A stretch of 64,000 bases of DNA from Hyphomicrobiales bacterium (GCA_017305715.1 JAFKKG010000017.1:129814-193813); one strand, 5' to 3'; counted from the stretch's first letter, positions 27,631 to 37,169 are shown. Notes: generated from the letters alone by a model not told the origin. Numbers and translations: made by a program.

Positions 27631-29706
27631 TCAGACCTCCGCGCCGCGATCGTCCCAGCCGATCCCGTTCTTCAGAAAGCTGTAGCCGAGCACCGTGAAC
27701 GCCGCGCGCTCCTTGTTGTCCTTGCCGTAGCCGTGGCCGCCGGCAGCGGGTTCGTACAGCCAGGCATCGTATCCCATCGCCTGAAGTTTCGCCGTCATCT
27801 TGCGCGCGTGGCCGGGATGCACGCGGTCGTCCCGCCGCGTGGTGGCGATCAGGATCGGCGGATATTTCTGACCGGGGATTGCGGTGTGGTAGGCCGAATA
27901 GGTTTGCAGCCAGGCCCATTCCTCCGGTTTGTCGGGATCGCCATATTCCGCGATCCAACTCGCGCCCGCGAGCAGCTTTGTGTAGCGGCGCATGTCGATC
28001 AGCGGAATCGTGCAGAACAGCGCGCCGAAACGTTCGGGATAGCGCACCAGCATGTTTGATATCAGGATGCCGCCATTCGATCCGCCTTCCGCGGCGATCC
28101 GGTCCGGCCGTGTCACGCCGCGCCGGACGAGGTCGGCGGCAACGGCGGCAAAGTCGTCATGGGCGAGCCGTTTGCCGGCGTAGCGCCCGGCATCGTGCCA
28201 GCGCGTGCCGAACTCGCCGCCGCCGCGGATATTGGCCTGCACCGTCGTGCCACCGCGCTCCAGCCACAACTTGCCCAGCGCCGAATTATAATAGGGTTTC
28301 ACGGAAAGCCCGAACCCGCCATAAGCACTCATGTGGACCGGCGCATCACCGGTCTCCGTGGCGGGTCCCGTCTGCACATAGGGAATGCGTTCGCCGTCGA
28401 CCGAGATCGCCTCGTGCTGGGTGACGACGAGCCCATCGGCGGAAAATGTCTTGGGCGCCTGCTTCAGCAGCGCCGGGCTGCCGACACTCTCGATCAGCAT
28501 CAGCGACGGCGGCGACAACGGGTCCTGGATATTGGCCAGCAGGTCGCCATTGTTTTCGGACTCATCGCGATCGAGACGCCAGACGTCGACGACGCCGATG
28601 GTTGGAATTCCCGGCAAGGTCTCGCGGGTCCATCCGTTCGCTGACGGTGTGCAGACTTCGAACGCCGGCCGCAATTCATCAAGGATCGACAGCACGAGCT
28701 TGCCGGCGGCCCAGAAGAAACCTTGCAGGGCGCGCCGCGGTCCCGGCTCGAAAACGATGGTGAAATTGCGGTCGCCTGCGAGATACGCCGACAACGAAAT
28801 GCAAAGCAGAGTGTCTGCAGCATGGGTGCGCCCCGCCACCGCCCAGTTTTCGCGCGGCTTGACGGCAAACCAGTCGCGATGAGCCAGCATCCAAACGTTG
28901 GTCGGCAGCTCGAGCTTCGACGTCGGGCCGGATTCGTTTCCGAGGAGAATCGCGAAATTGAAGAAATCCATCTGGTCGACGAACCATGCCCGCCGGGTAG
29001 GCCCGCTGTCATCGACGTTGCAGTACACCCTCATGCTGCCGGTAGTGGCTTCAAAAATCACCGGCGCGCGATCGACGTCCGTTCCGCGCCGCCATAGCCT
29101 CACGGTCCTGGCGTAACCGGACGCCGTCGCCATGCCCTCGCCATAGGGACTCGACAGCATCAGCGTATTGGCATCGAACCATTCGACATTGCTCTTTGCC
29201 TCGGGCAAGACGAATCCGTCAGGGACGAATGCCTTGGCGTCGGTGTCGAATTCCCGCAGCGTGACGGCATCGCTGCCGCCGCGGGACAGAGCCAGTATCG
29301 CGCGCGGGTGCTTCCCCGGCAGCGTCTGTATCCCGTTCAGTAGCCAGTCCTCGTTTTCGTCGGCCGCAAGCCTGTCGACATCCAGCAAGGTCTCCCATTC
29401 CGGATGTGGCTTGCGAAATTCCTCCATCGTCGTTCGCCGCCAGAGGCCGCGTGGATGATTGGTATCCTTCCAGAGATTGTAGAGCAGCTCTCCGCGTCGT
29501 GTGACATAGGGGATGTTGTCCGGCCGGTCATAGATCGCGGCAAGTATGTCGCGGTCGGCTGCAAATCGTACGCCGCCGAAAGCTTGCAGCGTTCGCTGGT
29601 TCTGCTGTTCGACGAAGCCTGTCGCGCGTTCGCCTTCGACGTCTTCCAGCCACAGATGCGGATCGTCGTCGGGGGCTGCGATGGTAGGCCGGTCATCGGC
29701 GCGCAT
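27631..29706 (-). CDS. Prolyl oligopeptidase family serine peptidase (S9A), 691 aa
   Basis: The N-terminal DPHLWLEDVEGERAT opens a seven-bladed propeller. The catalytic alpha/beta-hydrolase domain has nucleophile Ser in AEGGSNGGILISNM, Asp in TRRDDRVHPGHA and His in GGHGYGKDN. It cleaves short peptides after proline in the cytoplasm. There is no signal peptide. I chose ATG 29706, preceded by AGAGAGG, over an in-frame start 24 bases upstream. It converges with the methyltransferase gene. Confidence 0.9.
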   Translation of the reverse strand: MRADDRPTIAAPDDDPHLWLEDVEGERATGFVEQQNQRTLQAFGGVRFAADRDILAAIYDRPDNIPYVTRRGELLYNLWKDTNHPRGLWRRTTMEEFRKPHPEWETLLDVDRLAADENEDWLLNGIQTLPGKHPRAILALSRGGSDAVTLREFDTDAKAFVPDGFVLPEAKSNVEWFDANTLMLSSPYGEGMATASGYARTVRLWRRGTDVDRAPVIFEATTGSMRVYCNVDDSGPTRRAWFVDQMDFFNFAILLGNESGPTSKLELPTNVWMLAHRDWFAVKPRENWAVAGRTHAADTLLCISLSAYLAGDRNFTIVFEPGPRRALQGFFWAAGKLVLSILDELRPAFEVCTPSANGWTRETLPGIPTIGVVDVWRLDRDESENNGDLLANIQDPLSPPSLMLIESVGSPALLKQAPKTFSADGLVVTQHEAISVDGERIPYVQTGPATETGDAPVHMSAYGGFGLSVKPYYNSALGKLWLERGGTTVQANIRGGGEFGTRWHDAGRYAGKRLAHDDFAAVAADLVRRGVTRPDRIAAEGGSNGGILISNMLVRYPERFGALFCTIPLIDMRRYTKLLAGASWIAEYGDPDKPEEWAWLQTYSAYHTAIPGQKYPPILIATTRRDDRVHPGHARKMTAKLQAMGYDAWLYEPAAGGHGYGKDNKERAAFTVLGYSFLKNGIGWDDRGAEV

Positions 29707-29894
29707 GGCTCGACCTCTCTGGAAATTCACCGGTTGGCTCGCCTGTGATGTACGCTTGCGCGCCTGATCTGTCCAATGTGCGGCAAGCGCATGGCGCGCG
29801 CCCGTTTGCGCCGCTTGTCCGCGTGGCGTGGCGTCTGCATAGTCCTGACACCAACGAGATCAATCAACGAGGCTCCCGCCGGGGCCGGGCGGGA

Positions 29895-31145
29895 ATGCCG
29901 ATGCTGGATACCACTGCCGCCGCGGAGATCGCCAATGACGCGCGGGCGCGCGCCAATGTGCTGCGGCTCGCCGCGGCGCAGGCATTGACCGGCGCCAATT
30001 CGGCGGTGATTTTTGCGACCGGCTCGATCGTCGGCGCGACGCTGGCGCCCACCATCTCGCTCGCGACCGTGCCGCTCTCGATGTATGTGCTGGGCCTTGC
30101 TGCCGGCACGCTGCCGACCGGTGCGATCTCGCGCGCCTATGGGCGCCGCGTCGCCTTCATCATCGGCACCGGCTGCGGCGTGCTCACCGGCCTGATCGGC
30201 GCCTTGGCGATCCTGCAAGGCGCGTTCTGGCTGTTCTGTTGCGCGACCTTCTTCGGCGGGCTCTACGGCGCGGTGGCGCAATCCTATCGCTTCGCCGCCG
30301 CCGATGGCGCCAGCGCCGCGTTCCGTCCCAAGGCGGTGTCATGGGTGATGGCGGGCGGCGTATTCGCCGGCGTGCTCGGCCCGCAACTCGTGCAATGGAC
30401 CATGGATATCTGGCCGCCTTATCTGTTCGCCTTCAGCTTCGTCGCCCAGGCGGTCGTGGCGCTGGTCGCGATGCTGGTGTTGTCGGGCGTCGATGCGCCA
30501 AAGCCCGCCGCGGCCGACATGCATGGCGGCCGTCCCTTGTTCGAAATCGCGCGGCAGCCGCGCTTCATCGCGGCTGCGCTGTGCGGCGTCATCGCCTATC
30601 CCATGATGAACCTCGTGATGACTTCGGCGCCGCTGGCGATGAAGATGTGCGGGCTCACCGTCAGCGATTCCAATTTCGGTATCCAGTGGCACATCGTGGC
30701 GATGTATGGCCCGAGCTTCTTCACGGGCTCGCTGATCGCGCGCTTAGGGGCGCCCCGCATCGTCGCACTCGGCCTGTTGCTGGAAGCGGGCGCTGCATTG
30801 ATCGGGCTGTCCGGCATCACAGCGCTGCATTTCTGGGCCTGCCTGATCGTGCTCGGCGTGGGCTGGAATTTTGCCTTCATCGGCGCGTCCGCGCTGGTGC
30901 TGGAGACGCACCGGCCGCAGGAGCGCAACAAGGTGCAGGCCTTCAACGATTTCCTGGTGTTCGGGATGATGGCGATCGGCTCATTCTCGTCCGGCCAGTT
31001 GCTGGCGCATTACGGCTGGTCGATGGTCAACATGGTGGTGTTCCCGCCGGTGCTGCTCGGGCTCGCCGTGCTGTCGCTGGCCTCGTTCGCGCGGCGGAGG
31101 GCGAGATTGCGGGACGTTGACGAACTGCCCGGCCCCACTATCTGA
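29895..31145 (+). CDS. MFS transporter, 416 aa
   Basis: Twelve-helix MFS carrier. The characteristic ISRAYGRRVAFIIGTGCGVL loop follows helix 2. The start at MPMLDTTAAAEIAND is preferred, as upstream in-frame codons add a 50-residue stretch without membrane character. It belongs to the YfmI/unclassified set of rhizobial MFS transporters. It is followed 24 bases later by a small SnoaL-like gene, likely cotranscribed. Substrate unknown. Confidence 0.82.
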   Translation: MPMLDTTAAAEIANDARARANVLRLAAAQALTGANSAVIFATGSIVGATLAPTISLATVPLSMYVLGLAAGTLPTGAISRAYGRRVAFIIGTGCGVLTGLIGALAILQGAFWLFCCATFFGGLYGAVAQSYRFAAADGASAAFRPKAVSWVMAGGVFAGVLGPQLVQWTMDIWPPYLFAFSFVAQAVVALVAMLVLSGVDAPKPAAADMHGGRPLFEIARQPRFIAAALCGVIAYPMMNLVMTSAPLAMKMCGLTVSDSNFGIQWHIVAMYGPSFFTGSLIARLGAPRIVALGLLLEAGAALIGLSGITALHFWACLIVLGVGWNFAFIGASALVLETHRPQERNKVQAFNDFLVFGMMAIGSFSSGQLLAHYGWSMVNMVVFPPVLLGLAVLSLASFARRRARLRDVDELPGPTI

Positions 31146-31169
31146 TAGCGGTCACATATTGGAGGCCCC

Positions 31170-31529
31170 ATGCCGTCACGCGCGCGTCTTGACGAATTCA
31201 TCGCCGTGGTCGTTTCCGGCGACCATGCCGGCGCCATCGAGCGCTATTACACCGAAGACGCCACCATGCAGGAGAACTCAGCGCCGCCGCGCGTCGGCCG
31301 CGACGTGCTGGTAGGGCAGGAGCGCGCGACGCTGGAGCGGGTGTCGAGCGTCGTCACGACCTGCGTTTCCTCGATACTGGAAGGCGATCGCGTCGCGATC
31401 CACTGGATCTTCGATTTCACCTATCCATCCGGCAAGACGATGCGGATCGACGAGGTCGCGATGCAGGAATGGCGCGGCGACAAGATCTTTCGCGAGCGCT
31501 TCTTCTACGAGCCGCCGAAAAGGGACTGA
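31170..31529 (+). CDS. SnoaL/NTF2-like domain protein, 119 aa
   Basis: Cone-shaped alpha+beta fold of the SnoaL-like family: RLDEFIAVVVSGDHAGAIERYYTEDATMQEN, VGRDVLVGQ, GDRVAIHWIFDFTYPSGK, and a closing strand DKIFRERFFYEP. Members bind small hydrophobic ligands or act as isomerases/hydrolases; no catalytic residues can be fixed here. It is downstream of an MFS gene. Confidence 0.8.
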   Translation: MPSRARLDEFIAVVVSGDHAGAIERYYTEDATMQENSAPPRVGRDVLVGQERATLERVSSVVTTCVSSILEGDRVAIHWIFDFTYPSGKTMRIDEVAMQEWRGDKIFRERFFYEPPKRD

Positions 31530-31593
31530 TGACATCTGCTGACATTTCGGCCGGCGTCGAATTATTGCTCTTGTGATTCTGCTATTTGTTGTT

Positions 31594-31721
31594 GTCTTGG
31601 CCGGGCTTGACCCGGCCATGACCGTCTTTGGTGGCTACTAGTAAGATAAAACGTGGATGCCCGGGACATAGGCGAGCGCAAGCGACGCCGTCCTTCAGAC
31701 GGCTATGCCCGGGCATGACGA
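31594..31721. repeat. Palindromic repeat (ggccgggcttgacccggcc family), copy 1
   Basis: GTCTTGGCCGGGCTTGACCC through GGATGCCCGGGACATAGGCG to GCCCGGGCATGACGA. The same family is at 35708-35796, and a coding version is at 56371-56462. It fills the gap between the SnoaL-like gene and the next MFS gene and contributes that gene's apparent ATG. Confidence 0.8.
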
Positions 31722-32994
31722 GGCAAACGCAAACAAAAGCAAAAAGACATTGGACGCATCCACCCATACCTCCATCGGCGAAACCTCGCTCCGCTATGAC
31801 GGCTGGCGCATTGTGCTCGTCTGCTTCCTGCTCGCGACGTTCGGCTGGGCGTTCGGTTTTTATGGCCAGAGCGTCTATGTCGCCGAACTGCATCGGCTGC
31901 ACGGCTGGCCGACGTCACTGATCTCCTCCGCCACGACGTTCTTCTATCTTTCAGGCGCGGCGCTGGTCGCCTTCGTCAGCGAGGCGATCAGGGGTTACGG
32001 TCCCCGCAATTGCATGATCGCGGGCATCGCCACCATGGCGCTGGCCGCGGTCGCGATGGGGCAAGTGCGCGAACCCTGGCAGCTTTACCTCGCCAACGCC
32101 TTTCTCGCCTTCGGCTGGGCCGGCACCAGCCTCGGCATGATCACCAACACGCTCGGCCTCTGGTTCGACAAGAAGCGCGGCATGGCGATCAGCCTGGCGC
32201 TGAACGGCGCGAGCTTTGGCGGCATCGCCGGCGTGCCGCTGCTGGTGATGGCGATCGGCCATTTCGGCTTCCGGAACGCGATGGCCGTCGCTGCGGCCGC
32301 GATGGTCGTGGTGATGGTGCCGGTCATCCTGATCTATGTCGGGCGGCCGCCGGGCCATGCCGGCGCCAACGGGGGCGGGGCCGCCGCAGCGGATGGGCCG
32401 ACGCCGACCCAGATTCGCGCGCGTGCCTTTCGCGATATCGCGTTCCTGTCCGTGTCATCGGCGTTCGCGCTGGTGCTGTTCGCGCAGGTCGGCTTCATCG
32501 TCCATCTGATCTCGTTCCTGGACTCGGTGATCGGACGCGAGCGTGCGGCGGTCGCGGTGGCGTTGTTGACCGCCATGGCGGTGGTCGGCCGCGTGCTGTT
32601 CTCATTCGTGATCGACCAGATGAACCAGCGGCTGGCGTCCGCGCTGTCCTTCATCAGCCAGGCCGTGGCGCTGCTGATCGTCATCAACGTGCACAATGAC
32701 TATGCGCTGATCGCGGCCTGTGCGCTGTTCGGATTCTCGGTCGGCAATCTGATCACGCTGCCGGCGCTGATCGTGCAGCGCGAATTCGACCCGCGCGCGT
32801 TCGGGGTGCTGGTCAGCCTGATCACCGCGATCAACCAGATCACCTACGCCTTCGGCCCCGGCGTGATCGGCCTGCTGCGCGACATGTCGGGAAGTTATGC
32901 GCTGCCGTTCTATGCCTGCATCGCTCTGGAGCTGATTGCCGCGGTGCTGATCATGATCCGCGGGCGCGCGTCACACACCAGGAGCGCATCCTGA
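31705..32994 (+). CDS. MFS transporter, 429 aa (start uncertain)
   Basis: Monocarboxylate-porter-like MFS carrier (YCAX/OFA style): FGWAFGFYGQSVYVAELHRLHGWPTSLISSA at helix 1 and GMITNTLGLWFDKKRGMAIS in the centre. The annotated ATG at 31705 is inside a palindromic repeat, so the first 15 residues (MPGHDEANANKSKKT) are suspect. An in-frame TTG at 31750 (LDASTHTSIGETSL) would avoid this. Substrate likely an organic anion; unknown. Confidence 0.8.
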   Translation: MPGHDEANANKSKKTLDASTHTSIGETSLRYDGWRIVLVCFLLATFGWAFGFYGQSVYVAELHRLHGWPTSLISSATTFFYLSGAALVAFVSEAIRGYGPRNCMIAGIATMALAAVAMGQVREPWQLYLANAFLAFGWAGTSLGMITNTLGLWFDKKRGMAISLALNGASFGGIAGVPLLVMAIGHFGFRNAMAVAAAAMVVVMVPVILIYVGRPPGHAGANGGGAAAADGPTPTQIRARAFRDIAFLSVSSAFALVLFAQVGFIVHLISFLDSVIGRERAAVAVALLTAMAVVGRVLFSFVIDQMNQRLASALSFISQAVALLIVINVHNDYALIAACALFGFSVGNLITLPALIVQREFDPRAFGVLVSLITAINQITYAFGPGVIGLLRDMSGSYALPFYACIALELIAAVLIMIRGRASHTRSAS

Positions 32995-33087
32995 GGAGCC
33001 CGTCTTCGCCCCGTTGGTCTTCGCCGGGCACGCCTTGTTCTTATTTGGTGCGTAGCTGCGCCACGCGTAGCCCGAAGGGCAAAGCGT

Positions 33088-33125
33088 GGTTCGAGACGCG
33101 CGAAGACGCGCTCCTCACCATGAGG
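33088..33125. repeat. Palindromic repeat half-copy (cgagacgcg family), copy 2
   Basis: GGTTCGAGACGCGCGAAGAC through CTCCTCACCATGAGG, the same family as 13760-13868. It lies downstream of the MFS gene. Confidence 0.6.
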
Positions 33126-33133
33126 TCAAGCCG

Positions 33134-33212
33134 CGTAGCCCGGATGAGCGAAGCGATATCCGGGACCGGCTCATCATCGCCCCCGGATGTCGCTTCGCTC
33201 ATCCGGGCTACG
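33134..33212. repeat. Palindromic repeat (cgtagcccggatgagcgaagcg family)
   Basis: CGTAGCCCGGATGAGCGAAG and, 40 bases later, its inverse CTTCGCTCATCCGGGCTACG. A long near-perfect hairpin of the kind dispersed in Bradyrhizobium and Rhodopseudomonas; it ends just before the VOC gene stop. Confidence 0.8.
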
Positions 33213-33219
33213 GTTCCGG

Positions 33220-33714
33220 TTACGCCTCCCGCGTCCGCAGCAAATCCTCCAGATCCAGCCGTTTCGTGAACATCGACAACGACCCATCCGCCGCGCGCGG
33301 CCATTCTTCCTTGGGCCGGTCGCGGTACAATTCGACGCCGTTCTCGTCGGGATCGCGCAAATAAAGCGCCTCGCTGACGCCATGGTCGCTGGCGCCGTCG
33401 AGCGCGATGCCGGCCTGCATCACGCGGTGCAGCGCGTCGGCCAGCGCCGGGCGCGTGGGGTAGAGAATCGCGGTGTGGAACAACCCGGTGGTTCCCGGCG
33501 GCGGCGGACGGCCGCCTTTGCTTTCCCAGGTGTTGAGCCCGATATGATGATGATAGCCGCCGGCCGAAATGAACGCCGCGGCCGAGCCCATCCGCTGCAT
33601 GATCTCGAAGCCGAGCACGCCGCAATAAAACCCGAGCGCGCGCTCGAGATCGGCGACCTTGAGGTGGACGTGCCCGATCCGTGTGCCTGAGATGATAGGT
33701 GGGTTGTCGGGCAT
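33220..33714 (-). CDS. VOC family protein, catechol 2,3-dioxygenase/glyoxalase-like, 164 aa
   Basis: Two beta-alpha-beta-beta-beta modules: RIGHVHLKVADLERALGFYC at the N-terminus with a metal-type His, YHHHIGLNTWES in the middle and ENGVELYRDRPKEEW with a Glu near the C-terminus. This matches CatE-type VOC proteins. AGGGAGG sits before the ATG at 33714, which is why the longer reading to 33747 was dropped. The substrate is unknown, but it lies near a carboxymuconolactone decarboxylase-type gene, so aromatic catabolism is possible. Confidence 0.8.
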   Translation of the reverse strand: MPDNPPIISGTRIGHVHLKVADLERALGFYCGVLGFEIMQRMGSAAAFISAGGYHHHIGLNTWESKGGRPPPPGTTGLFHTAILYPTRPALADALHRVMQAGIALDGASDHGVSEALYLRDPDENGVELYRDRPKEEWPRAADGSLSMFTKRLDLEDLLRTREA

Positions 33715-33806
33715 GTCGATGCCTCCCTTTTCCTTGCTGGAATTCAAAAATAGGCAGAATCCGCGAGACGGGTACCGGCAATTCGGAAACCATGCGTTTC
33801 CAAACC

Positions 33807-34352
33807 TTACGCCAAATCCGACACTTCCCCATCCGGCAGTCCGAACTCAAACGTGTTCAGTGTCATCGACACCATGGTGTAGTAACCGCATAGCCCGATG
33901 ATTTCGGTCACGCCGCGCACGCCGAGCAGTTCGACGGCCGCATCATACAGCGGTTTGGCGACGCCGTGGCCCTCATGCAGTGATTTGGCGACGTCGTAGA
34001 TCATCTGGCCCTTGGGATCGTCGAAGGTCGGCGTACGGCGGTCGCGGATGGCGTCGATGATCTTTGGGTCCATGCCGCCTTTTAGCGCCAGGCGCTTGTG
34101 TGCGTACCATTCGTAATGCGAGGTGAAGTGCCGCGCCGTGACGAGGATCGCGATCTCGGAGAGTTTCGCCGGAAAGATCGTATTGAAACGAAGTTGCTCG
34201 CCGAGCCGCGTGGCATGCTTGGCCATCTGGGGGCTGTTGAGCCAGGCCATCATCGGCGCCGGTGCTGCGCCGCGCTTGCCCGCGATCGACTCGTCATAGG
34301 TTTCTTTTTGCTCCGGGCTCATTTCGCCAGGCGAAAGCAACTTCAGCCGCAT
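33807..34352 (-). CDS. Carboxymuconolactone decarboxylase family protein, 181 aa
   Basis: All-helical CMD fold with LSEIAILVTARHFTSHYEWYAHKRLALKGGMD, where the AhpD CxxC redox pair is replaced by non-Cys residues, so it is not a peroxidase partner. The C-terminus FGLPDGEVSDLA is as in rhizobial homologs. It sits upstream of the VOC gene on the same strand, 93 bases away. Exact reaction unknown. Confidence 0.82.
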   Translation of the reverse strand: MRLKLLSPGEMSPEQKETYDESIAGKRGAAPAPMMAWLNSPQMAKHATRLGEQLRFNTIFPAKLSEIAILVTARHFTSHYEWYAHKRLALKGGMDPKIIDAIRDRRTPTFDDPKGQMIYDVAKSLHEGHGVAKPLYDAAVELLGVRGVTEIIGLCGYYTMVSMTLNTFEFGLPDGEVSDLA

Positions 34353-34511
34353 GTCGGTTTCCTCTTGTTTTTCAATCGTTGCGACCCCTGCGATACACCC
34401 GATCCCGGCGCGTGACTATGGCGATGCGCGCCTGGCGCGGCGCAGAGAGTTATTGAATTCCGCGATGCGGCGACTAAGGTCCTTTCAACGCTGCCAATAT
34501 GGAAACGCACC

Positions 34512-35696
34512 ATGTCTGATCTGGATCAATTCCGCCGTGAAACCCGCGCCTGGCTGGAGGCCAATTGCCCGCCGGAAATGCGCAAGCCGATGACCTCCGA
34601 CGCGGACACGTTCTGGGGCGGCCGCAATGCCAAATTCTCCTCCGAGCCGCAGCGGGTCTGGTTCGAGCGGATGCGCGATAAGGGCTGGACCGTGCCCGAC
34701 TGGCCGAAGGAATATGGCGGCGGCGGCCTCGATCGCGCCGAGCACAAGGTGCTGCGCGAGGAAATGGCGGCGATGGGCGCGCGTGCGCCACTGTCGAGCT
34801 TCGGCATCTGGATGCTCGGGCCGGCACTGCTCAAATACGGCAACGAGGCGCAGAAGAAGGAACATCTGCCGAAGATCGCCGCGGGCCTGATCCGCTGGTG
34901 CCAGGGCTATTCCGAACCGAACGCCGGATCGGACCTCGCCTCGCTGCAGACTCGCGCCGAAAGCGACGGCGACGATTTCGTCATCACCGGCCAGAAGATC
35001 TGGACGTCCTACGCGAACTACGCCGATTGGATATTCTGTCTCGTACGCACCGACCCCACGGCGAAGAAGCACGATGGCATCAGTTTCATCCTCTTCGACA
35101 TGACGTCGAAGGGCGTCACCACGAAGCCGATCCTGCTGATCTCGGGCGCCTCGCCGTTCTGCGAAACCTTCTTCGACGGGGTGCGGGTGCCGAAATCGCA
35201 TGTGGTGGGCACCGTCAACCGCGGCTGGGATGTCGCGAAATATCTGCTGCAACACGAGCGCGCGATGATCTCCGGCATGGGCGAGCGCGGCGTCGGCCGT
35301 CCGCTCGGCCAGATCGCGGCTGATTCCGTCGGCACCGACGAGCAGGGCCGGCTGGAGGATTCGATGCTGCGCGGCCAGATCTCGACCTTCGAGATCGACG
35401 AGGCGGCGCTGTCGGCGGCGGCCGAGCGCGCGGTCGATCTCGCCAAAGCCGGGCAGTCGCATCCGGCGTTTTCCTCGGCGATGAAATATTACGGCACCGA
35501 ACTCAACAAGCGCCGCTACGAAATCCTGATGTCGGCCGGCGGCGTCGATGCGCTGGAATGGGAAAGCGAACGCTCCAGGGGCGGCGCCCGCCCGCGCGCA
35601 TGGCTGCGCACCAAGGCCAATTCGATCGAAGGCGGCACGTCGGAGGTGATGCTTGGCATCGTCGCCAAGCGCATCCTCGATCTGCCGGGGGCTTAG
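34512..35696 (+). CDS. Acyl-CoA dehydrogenase, 394 aa
   Basis: FAD-dependent acyl-CoA dehydrogenase fold in three parts: N-terminal helices (WPKEYGGGGLDRAEH), middle strand domain (CQGYSEPNAGSDLASL, where FAD binds, and GQKIWTSYANYADW), and C-terminal helices ending SIEGGTSEVMLGIVAKRIL. It forms a likely operon with the acyl-CoA dehydrogenase 147 bases downstream. Such pairs often oxidise unusual side chains (terpenoid, steroid or aromatic). Substrate not assignable. Confidence 0.88.
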   Translation: MSDLDQFRRETRAWLEANCPPEMRKPMTSDADTFWGGRNAKFSSEPQRVWFERMRDKGWTVPDWPKEYGGGGLDRAEHKVLREEMAAMGARAPLSSFGIWMLGPALLKYGNEAQKKEHLPKIAAGLIRWCQGYSEPNAGSDLASLQTRAESDGDDFVITGQKIWTSYANYADWIFCLVRTDPTAKKHDGISFILFDMTSKGVTTKPILLISGASPFCETFFDGVRVPKSHVVGTVNRGWDVAKYLLQHERAMISGMGERGVGRPLGQIAADSVGTDEQGRLEDSMLRGQISTFEIDEAALSAAAERAVDLAKAGQSHPAFSSAMKYYGTELNKRRYEILMSAGGVDALEWESERSRGGARPRAWLRTKANSIEGGTSEVMLGIVAKRILDLPGA

Positions 35697-35707
35697 CCTC
35701 CCACTCC

Positions 35708-35796
35708 GTCATGGCCGGGCTTGACCCGGCTATCCACGTCTTTCTTGCCGTACGCGCCAAAGACGTGGATGCCCGGCACACGGCCGGGCATGACGA
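35708..35796. repeat. Palindromic repeat (ggccgggcttgacccggcc family), copy 2
   Basis: GTCATGGCCGGGCTTGACCC, then GGCTATCCACGTCTTT, its inverse AAAGACGTGGATGCC, and GGCCGGGCATGACGA. The stem closes on itself. It occupies the spacer between the two acyl-CoA dehydrogenase genes. If read as protein it gives the phrase VMAGLDPAIH, known as a translation artefact of these repeats. Confidence 0.85.
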
Positions 35797-35842
35797 AAAC
35801 TTCAGTCAGTCAATCAACTCAAGCTTTCCGGAACCCTCTCTC

Positions 35843-36982
35843 ATGGCACTCGTCCTCACCGAAGAACAATCCATGCTGCGCGACAGCGCGCGCGGCCTTA
35901 TCAGCGACAAGGCGCCGGTGTCGCATCTGCGCGCCTTGCGCGATGCCAGGGACGCCACGGGGTTTTCCCGCGAACTCTGGAAGGCGTTTGCCGAGATGGG
36001 CTTTTCGGGGCTGCTGGTGCCCGAAAATTTTGGCGGCAGCGCATTAGGTGCCGTCGAAGCCGGCGTGGTGATGGAGGAAATCGGCCGCACGCTGATGCCG
36101 TCGCCGTTTCTTTCGACCGCGGTGCTGGCGGCTTCCGCGCTGACGCGCGGCGGCAGCGAGGCGCAAAAGGCCGCGCATCTGCCGAAGATTTCCGACGGTT
36201 CGCTATTGGCGGCGCTTGCGATCGATGAAGGCGCAAAACATCGCCCGTTGCAGACCAAATTGCAGGCGGTGCGTTCCGGCAACGGCTTCAGGCTCAGCGG
36301 CGCAAAAGCCTTTGTGGTCGACGGCCATGTCGCCGATCTCCTGATCGTCGCGGCGCGCACGGGTGGTTCCGCCGGCGAGCGCAACGGGCTGACGCTGTTC
36401 CTGGTCGATCCCAAGGCCAAGGGGCTGGCGGTGGAACGCACCGCGATGGTCGATTCGCACAACGCGGCGCGCATCGAATTCAGCAATGTCGAGGTCAACG
36501 CCGATCACGTGCTCGGCGAGGTCGATCAGGGCGGCGCCTTGCTCGAAGGCGTGCTCAATATCGGCCGCGGCGCGGTCGCATCCGAAATGGTCGGCCTGAG
36601 CGAGGAAGTATTCGGCCGCACCGTGACCTATCTGAAGGAGCGCAAGCAATTTGGAAAACTGATCGGCGAATTCCAGGCGCTGCAACACCGCGCGGCCGAA
36701 CTCTATATCGACATCGAGATCACCCGCGCCGCCGTGCTGAAGGCGTTGCAGGCGCTGGACGGCGATTTGGACAAGGCCGGTGCCGCGGTCGCGGTTGCAA
36801 AAGCCCGGGCCGGAACCACCGCGACACGGGCGGTGCAGGAAGGCGTGCAGATGCATGGCGGCATGGGCATGACCGACCAGTTCGACATCGGCTTCTTCAT
36901 GAAGCGGGCGCGGGTCTGCCAGGAACTGTTCGGCGACAGCAACTACCATGCCGACCAATTGGCGCGGATGAAGAGTTATTGA
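35843..36982 (+). CDS. Acyl-CoA dehydrogenase, 379 aa
   Basis: Shorter acyl-CoA dehydrogenase with EEQSMLRDSARGLISD at the start, LLVPENFGGSALGAVEAGVV, KFVV-type FAD domain and the C-terminal EGVQMHGGMGMTDQFDIGFFMKRA (substrate-binding helix). The ATG is chosen where the sequence becomes family-like (MALVLTEEQ). It is partnered with the preceding enzyme; the two may act as a heterodimeric dehydrogenase. Confidence 0.87.
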   Translation: MALVLTEEQSMLRDSARGLISDKAPVSHLRALRDARDATGFSRELWKAFAEMGFSGLLVPENFGGSALGAVEAGVVMEEIGRTLMPSPFLSTAVLAASALTRGGSEAQKAAHLPKISDGSLLAALAIDEGAKHRPLQTKLQAVRSGNGFRLSGAKAFVVDGHVADLLIVAARTGGSAGERNGLTLFLVDPKAKGLAVERTAMVDSHNAARIEFSNVEVNADHVLGEVDQGGALLEGVLNIGRGAVASEMVGLSEEVFGRTVTYLKERKQFGKLIGEFQALQHRAAELYIDIEITRAAVLKALQALDGDLDKAGAAVAVAKARAGTTATRAVQEGVQMHGGMGMTDQFDIGFFMKRARVCQELFGDSNYHADQLARMKSY

Positions 36983-36991
36983 GCTCTATCT

Positions 36992-37074
36992 CCGTCATTG
37001 CGAGCGGAGCGAAGCAATCCAGAGCCACAAAGGAAGTGTGGATTGCTTCGTCGCTTTGCTCCTCGCAATGACGG
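36992..37074. repeat. Palindromic repeat (tcattgcgagcg family), copy 2
   Basis: CCGTCATTGCGAGCGGAGCG and the inverse CGTCGCTTTGCTCCTCGCAA with TGACGG. It is followed at 37084-37155 by a second short palindrome around GGAATCTCGAGATCC with a GGGTGACGG end. The gap between the acyl-CoA dehydrogenase gene and the amino-acid-binding gene holds nothing else. Confidence 0.85.
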
Positions 37075-37169
37075 CTCGTTGTGAGGCGCGTCATTCCGCG
37101 TAGCACCACCCGGAATCTCGAGATCCCGGGTTCGCGCCAAGCGCGCCCGGGGTGACGGACTCTCGGCCG

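Noticed and set aside
34512-36982. Acyl-CoA dehydrogenase pair as part of the feruloyl or nitrogen pathway
   Set aside because: No linkage in distance or regulation; substrate cannot be told.
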